A stretch of 64,000 nucleotides of DNA, taken from contig CAWUGU010000020.1 of assembly GCA_963921825.1 (NCBI GenBank), positions 1 to 64,000 on the forward strand, in the 5' to 3' direction. This stretch comes from Erodium maritimum (Eukaryota > Streptophyta > Magnoliopsida > Geraniales > Geraniaceae). The translations under genes were made by a program, and so were the position numbers. Below the pieces are notes generated by a model that saw only the letters and a list, made by a program, of their open reading frames with translations, did no database searches and had not been told where the DNA came from. Shown here in pieces: positions 47,508-57,262 of this stretch (positions are counted from its first letter, which is position 1; each line of letters starts with the position of its first letter).

Positions 47508-49655
47508 TTACAGTGAACAGGACACGCAACCTTCAACTTCTGTTCCTGCTAGTGCTGCTTGATTCAAACGAACATAGTAAAGGGTTTTAATGCCTTTTTT
47601 CCAAGCGTAAATCTGCGCTTTGTTCAACTCTCTTGTATCCACATCCGCATCAAAGAACAACGTTAAGGACAGGCCTTGGTCAACGTGCTTAGTTGCTTCT
47701 GCATAAACATCAATAATCTTTTTATAACCAATTTCATAAGCACTTTCATAATACTCAAGGTTGTCGTTGGTCATATAAGGCGCTGGATAATAAACACGTC
47801 CAAGCTTACCTTCTTTTCTTATTTCAATCTTCGCAGCAATCGGATGAATACTTGAAGTTGAGTTGTTAATGTAAGAAATAGAACCTGTTGGTGGAATCGC
47901 CTGTAAGTTCTGGTTATAAATACCATGAGCCATTACAGAAGCCTTCAACTCTTCCCAATCTGCCTGAGTGGGTATCGCAATACCTGCTTTCTCAAACAAA
48001 CCTTTTACCTTTTCAGTTTTTGGAATCCATTCTTCATTAGTATATTTATCAAAGTATTCGCCTGTCGCATATTTAGATCTTTCAAATCCTTCAAAGACAC
48101 TTTTCCTTTCAATCGCAATCTTATTAGACGCACGAATCGCATGATAAGTAACAGTCAAGAAATACATATTTGTAAAATCTAATGATTCTGGAGAACCGTA
48201 GAAAATACGCTCACGTGCTAAATAACCATGAAGATTCATTTGACCCAAACCAATCGCATGAGACTTTTTATTACCATTCTCAATCGTTGGCACAGAACTA
48301 ATATCACTTCTGTCAGAAACTGCAGTCAACCCTCTAATAGCAACTTCGATTGTTCTACCAAAATCACTTGAATCCATTGCTTTAGCGATATTCAAAGAAC
48401 CAAGGTTACAAGAAATATCTTTACCAAGTTTTTCATACGTTAAATCTTCTTTTAATACAGAAGGCGTATTTACCTGAAGGATCTCAGAACATAAGTTACT
48501 CATGTTGATACGACCTTCAATTGGATTTTCTCTGTTTACAGTATCTTCAAACATCATGTATGGATAACCAGATTCAAACTGAATTTCAGCAATTCTTTGG
48601 AAAAGCTCACGCGCATCAATTTTAGTCTTGCGAATACGCTTATCATCAACCATTTCATAATAATGTTTAGTTATCTCAATATCAGAGAAAGGCTTTCCAT
48701 ACACTCTTTCCACATCATACGGAGAGAATAAATACATTGGCTCTTTATTTTTAGCAAGCTCAAACGTAATGTCTGGAATAACCACACCAAGAGACAACGT
48801 TTTAATTCTGATTTTTTCATCTGCGTTTTCACGCTTAGTATCAAGGAAGTTCAAAATGTCTGGATGGTGAACATTCAGATAAACTGCACCTGCACCTTGT
48901 CTCTGACCAAGCTGGTTAGCATAAGAGAAGGCATCTTCTAACATTTTCATTACAGGAATAACACCTGAAGACTGACCTTTGATTTTCTTGATTGGCGCAC
49001 CCTGCTCTCTTAAGTTAGAAAGCAACAACGCAACACCACCACCTCTTTTTGAAAGCTGAAGAGAAGATGTTACAGCGCGACCAATAGATTCCATGTTATC
49101 TTCCAGTCTCAATAAGAAACAAGAAACCAGCTCACCACGTTGCTTTTTACCACAGTTAAGGAATGTTGGCGTTGCTGGCTGGAATCTTCCTGAAATGATT
49201 TCATTAAGGAAATGAAGAGCAAGCTTCTCATTACCATCAGCAAGATAAAGAGCAACCATACATACACGGTCTTCAAAACGCTCAAGGTATCTTGAACCAT
49301 CAAATTTCTTAAGAGTATAACTGGTGTAATATTTTAACGCACCAACGAAACTTTCAAAGCGGAACTCATACTCATATGCTTTAGCAAACAAATCTTTAAC
49401 AAAGTCAAAGCTATATTTATCTAAAAGCTCTTCTTCGTAATATTCGTTATCCACTAAATATTTAAGTTTTTCTTTTGTGCTATGGAAAAACTGAGTATTT
49501 TCGTTAACGTGATCGTCAAAATATTTTCTTGTTGCTATTTGATCCATACGAAACTGGATCTTGCCATCTTTATCAAAAAGATTAAGCATTGCATTTAATG
49601 CATGATAATCGAGTTCAGAATATTGTCCCAACTCAGCTTTAGTTACTTTTTCCAA
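47508..49655 (-). CDS. nrdE: Ribonucleotide reductase class Ib large subunit NrdE
   Basis: 715 residues from TTG 49655, 8 bases after GGAG; no better ATG aligns with the family's N-terminus (the [11 protein letters not shown] motif is at residues 15-25). Active-site cysteines lie in [15 protein letters not shown] and NMSNLCSEI, with CNLGSLN further on and a C-terminal CVSC pair for re-reduction by NrdH. Overlaps the end of nrdI by 17 bases. Confidence 0.95.
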   Translation of the reverse strand: MEKVTKAELGQYSELDYHALNAMLNLFDKDGKIQFRMDQIATRKYFDDHVNENTQFFHSTKEKLKYLVDNEYYEEELLDKYSFDFVKDLFAKAYEYEFRFESFVGALKYYTSYTLKKFDGSRYLERFEDRVCMVALYLADGNEKLALHFLNEIISGRFQPATPTFLNCGKKQRGELVSCFLLRLEDNMESIGRAVTSSLQLSKRGGGVALLLSNLREQGAPIKKIKGQSSGVIPVMKMLEDAFSYANQLGQRQGAGAVYLNVHHPDILNFLDTKRENADEKIRIKTLSLGVVIPDITFELAKNKEPMYLFSPYDVERVYGKPFSDIEITKHYYEMVDDKRIRKTKIDARELFQRIAEIQFESGYPYMMFEDTVNRENPIEGRINMSNLCSEILQVNTPSVLKEDLTYEKLGKDISCNLGSLNIAKAMDSSDFGRTIEVAIRGLTAVSDRSDISSVPTIENGNKKSHAIGLGQMNLHGYLARERIFYGSPESLDFTNMYFLTVTYHAIRASNKIAIERKSVFEGFERSKYATGEYFDKYTNEEWIPKTEKVKGLFEKAGIAIPTQADWEELKASVMAHGIYNQNLQAIPPTGSISYINNSTSSIHPIAAKIEIRKEGKLGRVYYPAPYMTNDNLEYYESAYEIGYKKIIDVYAEATKHVDQGLSLTLFFDADVDTRELNKAQIYAWKKGIKTLYYVRLNQAALAGTEVEGCVSCSL

Positions 49656-50028
49656 AATTTATTACTCCGTTTTTAACTGCTTCAACATCTTTCACTGTTC
49701 CCATCAACTCAAATCTATACAGTAAAGGAACGCCACATTTTTGCGCTACGACTTTAGCGCCATAACAATACATTTCCCCAAAGTTAGTATTTCCCGCCCC
49801 AATAACGCCTTTTATAAAGGCTCTGTTTTTCTCATTATTGAGGAACTTAATAATTGGCAGAGGAACTGAACCTTTTTCTTCTCCACCACCATAACTCGGA
49901 ACAACTAACACATAAGGCTCATCAACATCTAACATACCATTGAAAGGTATTCTTTTGCTTGGTAAGCCCACTTTATCAACAAATCTATGGGTGTTTTCAG
50001 ATTTGCTGGAAAAATAAACAACCAACAT
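49639..50028 (-). CDS. nrdI: NrdI flavodoxin-like protein
   Basis: 129 residues. [12 protein letters not shown] binds [12 protein letters not shown] and [16 protein letters not shown] are family motifs. NrdI supplies the oxidant to activate the manganese cofactor of NrdF. It lies 9 bases after nrdH. Confidence 0.93.
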   Translation of the reverse strand: MLVVYFSSKSENTHRFVDKVGLPSKRIPFNGMLDVDEPYVLVVPSYGGGEEKGSVPLPIIKFLNNEKNRAFIKGVIGAGNTNFGEMYCYGAKVVAQKCGVPLLYRFELMGTVKDVEAVKNGVINFGKSN

Positions 50029-50037
50029 ACCTATTCC

Positions 50038-50265
50038 TTACTTAGCAGAAAGGCTGTTCAACTTAGCCATATTGAATCCTGACCAATGCTCATCACCTGC
50101 TATTACAACCGGGGCTGCTCTATAACCTAATGATTTTACTTTTTCCAACGCTTCTGCATCAACACTCATATCTACTTCAGAAAAATCAATACCTTTCTTA
50201 GCCAAATATTTTTTAGTCTGAACACACTGTGCACAATCTGGTTTACTATAAACTACTACTGACAT
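50038..50265 (-). CDS. nrdH: NrdH glutaredoxin-like electron donor
   Basis: 75 residues with the redox motif CAQC and the NrdH-type C-terminal HWSGFNMAKLN. Reduces NrdE. First gene of the nrdHIEF operon, with GAGGTG before the ATG. Confidence 0.93.
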   Translation of the reverse strand: MSVVVYSKPDCAQCVQTKKYLAKKGIDFSEVDMSVDAEALEKVKSLGYRAAPVVIAGDEHWSGFNMAKLNSLSAK

Positions 50266-50293
50266 TTTATCACCTCATAATTGTTTTTAACTT

Positions 50294-50330
50294 ATACTAT
50301 TTATTATATATAGTATAAAAATATTTTCAA
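50294..50330 (-). promoter_or_regulatory. nrdHIEF promoter with overlapping palindrome
   Basis: Minus strand TTGAAA (50325-50330), a 16-base spacer, TATAAT (50303-50308), about 40 bases upstream of nrdH. An inverted repeat TATACTA/TAGTATA (50294-50300 and 50311-50317) covers the -10 box. ACTATATATAAT within it matches the NrdR-box core (from memory) at 11 of 12 positions. Confidence 0.5.
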
Positions 50331-50562
50331 CACCACAACATATAGTTTTTTAATAAATATTTTATCAAAAAGTGCGGCATGAAAAATAATGCTAACCTAA
50401 AGAATTTACACCCATCAACAGGAGTGGTCAAGAGAGAGGGAAGACTATCACATACGTTTTTTGAATATCAAAAATAAAACCACCCTAAGATACTAAGCGG
50501 CTAAAATAAAAACATATTTATTATTTAATAGGTTTTAACGATTAATTTTTAATAAATCAACC

Positions 50563-51108
50563 CTATTTATTAGAGAAAATATATTTGTTTGAAACCACAC
50601 CTAGATCTTTGAGGAAGGTCATATCCACTTCCCATTTTATCTGTGAGCGATAGTTATACACAGCAAAATGTGATTCAAGAAGCACTACGGCCTCTTCCTG
50701 AGAGATACCATTAACCTTCATCATATGAGGTATCAGCAGATCCCAGCGACCTTTTACACTACCCCACAGCCCCGCATGTTTGACGCGATGACAGGCTGGA
50801 CAGAGACCCCACAATCGCTCCATTTTTTGAACACCACTGTCATCATTATATACCCAATACTCATGTGCTTCTATTGGATGTGTTGGGCCTTTACCAGCAC
50901 AAATCTCACAACGATATCTTGCTTTTTGATAACAAATTTTCTTTAGGGCGGGCCAATCTTTTTCAAAATGCTTACGGGCGTTTTCAAACCAGCTTGTTGA
51001 GGGTATAAGTTCAGGGATAAGTTTATATTTTTCATCAAATGGATTGATTAAATATTCAGCATATAATGTTTTTTGGAACTCTTCCCATGACTGTCTTTTA
51101 ATTTGCAT
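50563..51108 (-). CDS. HNH-type endonuclease-like protein
   Basis: 181 residues. A central CEICAGKG...EAHEYW...CPACHRVKH forms a two-Cys-pair HNH signature with the His and Asn/His positions in place. The HNH core is flanked by helices typical of stand-alone phage and bacterial HNH proteins. Upstream of it lies about 300 bases (50266-50562) with the nrd promoter and only a doubtful 32-codon ORF. Confidence 0.7.
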   Translation of the reverse strand: MQIKRQSWEEFQKTLYAEYLINPFDEKYKLIPELIPSTSWFENARKHFEKDWPALKKICYQKARYRCEICAGKGPTHPIEAHEYWVYNDDSGVQKMERLWGLCPACHRVKHAGLWGSVKGRWDLLIPHMMKVNGISQEEAVVLLESHFAVYNYRSQIKWEVDMTFLKDLGVVSNKYIFSNK

Positions 51109-51228
51109 ACGTATCCTTATAAGTCTTATTTTTTAATATTTATATATTTTTGCCAAACAAATTTGAAAATAATAAAATTATCTTTTATCTTCCACTTAAT
51201 AGTTATTACTTTTTTATTCGAGGAAAAT

Positions 51229-51975
51229 ATGTTGAAAAATATGATAAAGAGAAGTTTATTAGCGTTAACGATTATAACTGCTTTTACACAGATGGCAAAT
51301 TCAGAGGATCTGATTGGAGCGGCAAGTTCTAATATATCGACACCAGACAGTTCAACAGAGCAGCAGGCGAATGGATTGAACTTAGGATATTCAGATCCTT
51401 CATCACAGTTTAAAGCTGGACAGGATTATCTTATTATTAAGCCTGCTGTGCCTGTTTCAAATAAAGACACCGTTGAAGTTATTGGCTTCTTCTCCTATGG
51501 CTGCAAGCCTTGTTCAGATAGCATGAAGATATTGGAAAAATGGAAAACAGACATGCCCTATTATGCGCGTTTGATTAACTCTCCTATTTCACCTAACAAT
51601 GCAATATCTTACCCTGCGCGTGTTTTCTTTACGCTTCAGAAATTAGGAAAGGAAAGCCTAAATAAAGATTTCATGGAAGCAAGTATTTCAGGGAAAACTG
51701 ACTTCAGTGATTTTAAAGTTTTACACTCTTGGTTAGCGAGTCGTGGCGTTAATACTGATGATTTTGACAAAGCATTTGATTCTAATGAAGTTGTCTCTAA
51801 AGTTTATGCCGGACCAACCATTGTAAACCTGTATAACATTCGGTCAATTCCCGCAGTAGTCGTTAATGGTCATTATCTTATTCCTGCAACAATCTTGAAG
51901 GATGAAAAGAGAACCACTGATGTTTTAAATTACTTGGTTGGTGTATCAAGTAAAGAAAACAAAAGTGCTAAATAA
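51229..51975 (+). CDS. DsbA-like thiol:disulfide oxidoreductase, periplasmic
   Basis: 248 residues from ATG 51229, which has GAGG 5 bases upstream; a longer ORF starting at 51103 is less likely. A signal peptide (about 25 residues) precedes a thioredoxin-fold domain with redox motif CKPC in GFFSYGCKPCSDSM and a cis-Pro loop SIPAVVV. Likely forms disulfides in exported proteins. An ankyrin gene begins 4 bases after the stop. Confidence 0.82.
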   Translation: MLKNMIKRSLLALTIITAFTQMANSEDLIGAASSNISTPDSSTEQQANGLNLGYSDPSSQFKAGQDYLIIKPAVPVSNKDTVEVIGFFSYGCKPCSDSMKILEKWKTDMPYYARLINSPISPNNAISYPARVFFTLQKLGKESLNKDFMEASISGKTDFSDFKVLHSWLASRGVNTDDFDKAFDSNEVVSKVYAGPTIVNLYNIRSIPAVVVNGHYLIPATILKDEKRTTDVLNYLVGVSSKENKSAK

Positions 51976-51979
51976 TCCT

Positions 51980-52648
51980 ATGAACACAACAATTACACTT
52001 ACAAAAAAAATTGATTGGTTTAAAGCGATATTTAAAAATGATATAACAACTATAAAAAAATGGATAAAAAGTACAAATAATATTGATATTCAGGATAATG
52101 AGCAATGCACACCACTTTTATGGGCTTGCTTCCTTGAGCGTAATGATATTATCTCAATACTCTTAGAAAATGGAGCAAACCCATTTATTAAAGATAATAC
52201 AGGAGTATTCCCTTGGTTTATATCCATGTGTAATAAAAGTGATAATGGATGGGAGAAGTGGCCTCATCAATATGATGTCTTTAATGAGTTAAAGAACACA
52301 TCCTATGTCAGCGCTCTTGTTTCTGGTGTTATTAAATATTTTATTAAGAATAATGATTGGCTTGTTCTTAAAACTCTGTTTGATTACATTCATCCTAATC
52401 ATATTAAAGGTGTGCTTTACTGGAATAAGAATTCGTTTATTTATGATGTTATACCACTAACGCATTTAGCTTACAGTCTTAATAATAAAAATTTTCTTTT
52501 CCTTTTAAAAGAATATGACTACAATCTGAATATTAAAGATCATGCAGGGAATAGCGTTTTAGATATCGCTTTGTGTGATAAATCACAGGAATGGACCAGC
52601 TATTTATTTCAGTCGGGCGTTTCTGAGTATAAAAAAGATTTATATTAA
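51980..52648 (+). CDS. Ankyrin-repeat protein
   Basis: 222 residues. Repeats are seen in IDIQDNEQCTPLLWACFLERNDIISILLENGANPFIKDN and later LAYSLNNKNFLFLLKEYDYNLNIKDHAGNSVLDIAL. Co-transcribed with the DsbA-like gene after a 4-base gap. Partners unknown. Confidence 0.75.
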   Translation: MNTTITLTKKIDWFKAIFKNDITTIKKWIKSTNNIDIQDNEQCTPLLWACFLERNDIISILLENGANPFIKDNTGVFPWFISMCNKSDNGWEKWPHQYDVFNELKNTSYVSALVSGVIKYFIKNNDWLVLKTLFDYIHPNHIKGVLYWNKNSFIYDVIPLTHLAYSLNNKNFLFLLKEYDYNLNIKDHAGNSVLDIALCDKSQEWTSYLFQSGVSEYKKDLY

Positions 52649-52659
52649 GGACAAACAAT

Positions 52660-52685
52660 AAAAAAGAGGCTCACGCCTCTTTTTC
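52660..52685. terminator. Bidirectional terminator
   Basis: AAAAAAGAGGC, loop TCAC, GCCTCTTTTT between the ankyrin gene (+) and the Hfq-like gene (-). Confidence 0.8.
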
Positions 52686-52904
52686 TTCAAGATTTACATT
52701 GGGAACAATGGTGGATATAGCGGACTTATATACCATTTGAGGACGTCCTTCCACACCTTTACCATTCAACCAAATCACATTATCGTTAAATCCAGCAATA
52801 CCACCTACAAGTTTAATACCGCTTACTAAAAAAAGATTAATAATAATTTTCTTATCTTGAATAAACTTTAAGTATTCAACCTCATCATTAAAAGACTTTA
52901 TCAT
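52671..52904 (-). CDS. hfq: Hfq-like RNA chaperone, divergent
   Basis: 77 residues. INLFLVSGIKLVGGIAGFND is the Sm1 motif and QMVYKSAISTIVP the Sm2 motif (E. coli QMVYKHAISTVVP). By alignment, the proximal-face His57 is Ser, Gln8 is Glu, rim residues Arg16-Arg17 are Gln-Asp, and four residues are inserted between the strands. The C-terminal tail is short. Fold and Lys56 are kept, but U-rich RNA binding may differ. Hfq is nearly invariant in gammaproteobacteria, so such divergence suggests a mobile or fast-evolving genome. Confidence 0.82.
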   Translation of the reverse strand: MIKSFNDEVEYLKFIQDKKIIINLFLVSGIKLVGGIAGFNDNVIWLNGKGVEGRPQMVYKSAISTIVPNVNLEEKEA

Positions 52905-52966
52905 ACTGCCCCCTTATTTTTATTATCCAACATATAATATAAGAAGGTTATAATATATTTTCACAA

Positions 52967-55294
52967 TTAAGACAAGTTGTGCTCCATCTTTTTTATATTA
53001 GAGTAGCGTAAATACAGAAGTTTTATCTCTCCACCTCTAAATCTGATATTTGCTTTGGCTATATTTTCATCATCTTCGTCTTTTAAGCTTAATATTTCAC
53101 CAAGACCCATGCGAGGATGTTTTATAATATCACCAACACTAAAGCCGCTATTATTAGGCTTACCTTTCATTTTCCTTCTTATCTCTGGAGCTGCATCTAA
53201 TCCTTTTCTATCATTCTCTACTCTTGACTTACTGTAAGCAAGTTGCATACCATTCGGCTTTCCTGCCTGCAAGCCCCAATTGACTGGCATAGGAGTGGGA
53301 GGCCATGATGTATTAACTGGATAAATATACTTAGGATCAAAATCCGATAAATAACGAGAAGGCTTCATCTCATAACGCTCACCATTCACCATACGTGTAT
53401 CACTGAAGGATAATACAAGATCTTCTTTAGCTCGCGTCACGGCAACGTAAGCTAATCTTCTTTCTTCATCGGCACCACCTTCTGCTATTGCCTTACCATA
53501 CGGCATCATTCCATCTTCCACCCCAACGATATAAACATGCTCAAACTCCAACCCTTTAGAGGCATGAATACTGGATAACAGAACTGAACCTCCCTCCTCA
53601 CTGCTTCCACTTGAATCAAGCACTGTTCCTGTAATAAAATCTGCTAAGAACTTACCGCGTGCTTTCTGAGCCATACCATCCTCATCAGCATCGCCATCAC
53701 CTTCAAACTTCGTTAGAGCATTGATAAGCTCCTCGATGTTTGTTACGCGCTCATCATAACGCTCGTCATTCTTATAAGCATCTTTTAGGCCAATACTTTC
53801 AATCCAGTTGGCAAACCCTTTAGCAAGGCCATGTTTTATCAGACCTTCTCGCCCTTCCTTAACTTTATCCAAAAAGTCTTTCGCTACAGTATCAACAACC
53901 GCATCTTTATTTTTAGGATAAGCAAAACCTTCAATAACTTTCTCAAGACCTATTTTATTTTCAATAGCAATAGAACGCCAAAGATCTAATCTCTTCTTAC
54001 CGATACCTCTGGCAGGTTTTCCTACCGCACGAATAACAGCGCTTACATCATCAAGACTAACAAGTATTCTGGCATGAGCCATTGCTGTTTTTACTTCTTC
54101 TCGTTCATAGAAGCGTAACCCGCCTACAATACGATAAGGAATATTGCTTGATACCATTTCCTGTTCAAATAAGCGAGACTGCGCATTTATACGATAAAGC
54201 ACCGCGATATGCTCTGGCGGTATACCAAACTTTATTTTTTTCTGGATAAGCTTAGTTACTTCTCTAGCCTCATCCTCTTCACGCTTGTATTTAGCCACAT
54301 TAACTAAAGAGCCTTCATCCTGAGAAGTCCATAGCTTTTTACCCATCCTTTTCTCAGCTCTTGCTATGATGTCATTGGCTATACCCAATATATTTCCTGT
54401 ACATCTGTAGTTCTGCTCAAGCCTTACGACATTCTCTTTGGCATAATCTCTTTCAAAATCGAATACGTTTTCAACCCTTGCCCCCCTGAACCCATAAACA
54501 GACTGATCATCATCGCCCACCGCAAATAAAGCACCACCTTTTCTTATTAACAACTCAAGAAGCTCATATTGAAGAGGGTTTGTATCTTGAAACTCATCAA
54601 CTAATAGAATGCCCCATGATCCACTCATTTTTTTAAAGTAATCTTGATCATTTTTAAGCCTATCTCTCGCAAGCATCAAAAGCTCAGCGAAGTCTAAACA
54701 GTTTTCATCAATGATACGCTGCTCATACTCACTATACATATTTAAGTAGATCATATATTCTGGTGAGAACTTACTACTACTGATATCTTTTGATCTAAGA
54801 CCTTTTTCTTTGCAGTTATTCACGAATGCCATCATGTTTTTGATAGGATACATTTTATCATCCCACCCCTTATCTTTGTAAAGACGTTTAACTAATGCTT
54901 TCTGATCGTCAGTATCCATTACGTTAGCATTATTTTTATAACCAAAGCCTATCCAATCTTCTCTAATCCATTTATACGCAATAGCATGAAAGGTTCCTAT
55001 AACCAGACCATTTGATGCATTACCAATGGAACGCTCAACCCTGTCTTTCATTTCCTGAGCAGCTTTGTTGGTAAACGTAACAGCAAGAATATCGGATGCT
55101 TTCATCCCGCCATCCTGAAGTAATGCAGCTATGCGTGCAATAAGTGTCTTTGTTTTGCCCGTTCCTGCACCTGCAAGAATCAGAGCATGATGATTTGTCA
55201 GCTCTACAGCTCTTTGCTGCTCCTCATTGAGAGAGGACCATAATGGATTTTCTTTAAAATTAATTAACCAGCCTTCTTGTTCACATTTAAACAT
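52967..55294 (-). CDS. pcrA: UvrD/PcrA-family DNA helicase
   Basis: 775 residues. Superfamily 1A motifs: Q-motif LNEEQQRAV, Walker A AGAGTGKT (41-48), motif Ib FTNKAAQEM, motif II DEFQDTNP, motif III GDDDQSVYGFRGA, motif IV YRINAQSR-type, motif V SSIHASKGLEF and motif VI VAVTRAKEDL. The C-terminal Tudor-like domain (VGDIIKHPRMGLGEI) points to PcrA/UvrD rather than Rep. Unwinds DNA in repair and replication. Confidence 0.93.
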   Translation of the reverse strand: MFKCEQEGWLINFKENPLWSSLNEEQQRAVELTNHHALILAGAGTGKTKTLIARIAALLQDGGMKASDILAVTFTNKAAQEMKDRVERSIGNASNGLVIGTFHAIAYKWIREDWIGFGYKNNANVMDTDDQKALVKRLYKDKGWDDKMYPIKNMMAFVNNCKEKGLRSKDISSSKFSPEYMIYLNMYSEYEQRIIDENCLDFAELLMLARDRLKNDQDYFKKMSGSWGILLVDEFQDTNPLQYELLELLIRKGGALFAVGDDDQSVYGFRGARVENVFDFERDYAKENVVRLEQNYRCTGNILGIANDIIARAEKRMGKKLWTSQDEGSLVNVAKYKREEDEAREVTKLIQKKIKFGIPPEHIAVLYRINAQSRLFEQEMVSSNIPYRIVGGLRFYEREEVKTAMAHARILVSLDDVSAVIRAVGKPARGIGKKRLDLWRSIAIENKIGLEKVIEGFAYPKNKDAVVDTVAKDFLDKVKEGREGLIKHGLAKGFANWIESIGLKDAYKNDERYDERVTNIEELINALTKFEGDGDADEDGMAQKARGKFLADFITGTVLDSSGSSEEGGSVLLSSIHASKGLEFEHVYIVGVEDGMMPYGKAIAEGGADEERRLAYVAVTRAKEDLVLSFSDTRMVNGERYEMKPSRYLSDFDPKYIYPVNTSWPPTPMPVNWGLQAGKPNGMQLAYSKSRVENDRKGLDAAPEIRRKMKGKPNNSGFSVGDIIKHPRMGLGEILSLKDEDDENIAKANIRFRGGEIKLLYLRYSNIKKMEHNLS

Positions 55295-55362
55295 TTTTTA
55301 TTCCTTAATAAACTATTTTATTATTATAGCATCGCAAATAACTAAATCTCAAATCATTTAAC

Positions 55363-55593
55363 TTAAAGCATCATAAAATAAAACCATGAAAAAGCTAAAG
55401 ACAATCCTACCACAAGGAAAAGACGACTAATTGATAATAATTTCTCTGATTTATCCATAACAATCTTAGAATTACTGGCTTCGCTCTCAGCCAGTCTTTT
55501 TAACTTTAATGACTCAATGGTTATACAAAGAGAGATAAACAAAAAAACAAATGTTGATGATAATATAATACTTTCAAGCTTTTCGACAGCCAT
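55363..55593 (-). CDS. Small membrane protein, 76 residues
   Basis: Two hydrophobic helices (residues about 8-26 and 55-73) joined by a charged loop. GGAGATTTT precedes the ATG. Function unknown. Confidence 0.5.
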   Translation of the reverse strand: MAVEKLESIILSSTFVFLFISLCITIESLKLKRLAESEASNSKIVMDKSEKLLSISRLFLVVGLSLAFSWFYFMML

Positions 55594-55689
55594 AAAATCT
55601 CCTAATTATGTGTTTAAAAAATAGACTTTAAAGTAAATTTTCCTTTTATAAGATAATAGTATATATATTAAATATTGATAGGAGGAACC

Positions 55690-56292
55690 ATGAAAAAAGT
55701 CAGAACATTGGATGAATATGTCAATGAACATACGATCAAAAATGCTGAAAGAGAAAAGCAAAAATATGCTAAACATTTTGACAAAGTAAACCAAAAAAAG
55801 AATACACAGCCTGAAGAAAAGAAGCCAAAAGTCAGAAGACGTATGGACATACAGAGTTATATTATTTTTCTTTTAGGTCTTCGTGAATACTCACAAGCAG
55901 AAATTCGCACAAAACTTAAACTTCGTGAGCATACTGAAGAAGAGATTGATAATGCATTAAAATGGGCCTCAGAGAATGGATATCAATCAGATGAACGCTA
56001 TGCTCGCTCTCAGATAAAGTCCAAAAGTAATAGGAAAGGAAATCGGACTCTTCTGTATGAGATGAAAAGTAAAGGCATTAGTGAAGAAATTATAAAAGAT
56101 GCCATCTCAGAACTTGATTCAGAAGAAAAGCGCGCTGCACGTGCTTTAGATAAATATCGTAATAAAGAGATTGATCAGAAACTTAAAGAAAAAGCCTTTC
56201 GATCACTTGCCGGAAAAGGCTTCTCTTATGGAAGTATTAAAAAAGCATGGGAATATGTATTCAACAATGCTTGCGAAGATGATTTTGAGTAG
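55690..56292 (+). CDS. recX: RecX-family regulator
   Basis: 200 residues from ATG 55690, which has GGAGGA directly upstream. After a Lys-rich N-terminus, FLLGLREYSQAEIRTKL, NGYQSDERYARSQI, EMKSKGISEEIIKDAI and SLAGKGFSYGSIKKAW are the helical repeats of RecX. RecX inhibits RecA filaments. No recA lies nearby. The stop abuts the convergent DHH gene. Confidence 0.85.
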   Translation: MKKVRTLDEYVNEHTIKNAEREKQKYAKHFDKVNQKKNTQPEEKKPKVRRRMDIQSYIIFLLGLREYSQAEIRTKLKLREHTEEEIDNALKWASENGYQSDERYARSQIKSKSNRKGNRTLLYEMKSKGISEEIIKDAISELDSEEKRAARALDKYRNKEIDQKLKEKAFRSLAGKGFSYGSIKKAWEYVFNNACEDDFE

Positions 56293-57177
56293 TTAACGCA
56301 TACGGAGTCTTCTACTCAATAACTGAGGCTCCTTTCTTTCCAGTATCTCATTGAGCTTATCGAGTGTTAATGTAGCACCAGAACAAAAAGCATGTCCTCC
56401 TCCGCCAATTGTTTGAGCAAGGTTATTCACATTAAGCCCATGACTAGATCTAAAGCTACATTTGATTAAGCCTTCTTTATTCATAAACCATGCCATACCA
56501 AACTCTGCTTTTTCAGAAAGCTTATCAGCGGCATAGGAAGCAAAATCCCAATTAGCATTAACAACCAGCCCCTGATGACCATCTATACAAATAGGTTGCG
56601 CCTCTTTTATAACTTTGCTTAATAAAATATCAAACTGGCTTTTTAGCACCCTACCTTTTTCAACAACAGCTTCAAAGTTATTATCAAGCACATTAGAAAA
56701 AAGACTCCAGTTTTTAAATGTTGTAGGAATAGTATCAAGAACACTTAAAATTTCGTGTGTATAAGGCAGCTTAAAGTTTCTTAAATCTCGATCTTCTACA
56801 TATTTAAGCAGGAGAGGGGCAGGAGTGTTTGGATATAGGTTTTCCCATACTAATACAGCACCTGACTTATTCATATCAAACAGTGCATTTTTAAAATCTT
56901 TGAGATCCTCCATCGCGTAGATATGGTGATCTATAACAAAAACATCATTGTTTTTATCTAAATTATGCATTACGTCAGCTTCATAAGCGAAGTCAGTAAA
57001 AAGTATTGTTTTATTTTTATAAATTAAAGGTTCATCTGAGTGTGTTGCATGATGATATTTAACTGAATCACCGTATTCTTTCCATACCGCCCAAGCCGCG
57101 CCAAAACCATCAGAACAATTTCCATGAGTAATAAGCACTTTTTCTTGGGAATTTTTAAAAAAATTTTGAATTATCAT
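56293..57177 (-). CDS. DHH-family phosphoesterase (with DHHA1 domain)
   Basis: 294 residues. HGNCSDGFGAAW, LFTDFAY, FVIDHH (DHH motif), NKSGAVL, and a C-terminal RSSHGLNVNNLAQTIGGGGHAFCSGA (DHHA1). Acts on short oligonucleotides or nucleotides; the exact substrate is unknown. It ends LLSRRLRMR, which fits the recurring Arg-rich tail. Its start is 85 bases from the secA ATG, divergent. Confidence 0.88.
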   Translation of the reverse strand: MIIQNFFKNSQEKVLITHGNCSDGFGAAWAVWKEYGDSVKYHHATHSDEPLIYKNKTILFTDFAYEADVMHNLDKNNDVFVIDHHIYAMEDLKDFKNALFDMNKSGAVLVWENLYPNTPAPLLLKYVEDRDLRNFKLPYTHEILSVLDTIPTTFKNWSLFSNVLDNNFEAVVEKGRVLKSQFDILLSKVIKEAQPICIDGHQGLVVNANWDFASYAADKLSEKAEFGMAWFMNKEGLIKCSFRSSHGLNVNNLAQTIGGGGHAFCSGATLTLDKLNEILERKEPQLLSRRLRMR

Positions 57178-57262
57178 TAATAAATCCCATATATTAAATT
57201 TATATCTTTATTATAGCAAAAAAGTCCTTATTGAAAAGGATAAAACAACGAGGTTTTAAAAA

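Noticed and set aside
50379-50477. A 32-codon plus-strand ORF in the gap upstream of nrdH
   Set aside because: No clear ribosome-binding site and no recognisable product; left out as probably not coding.
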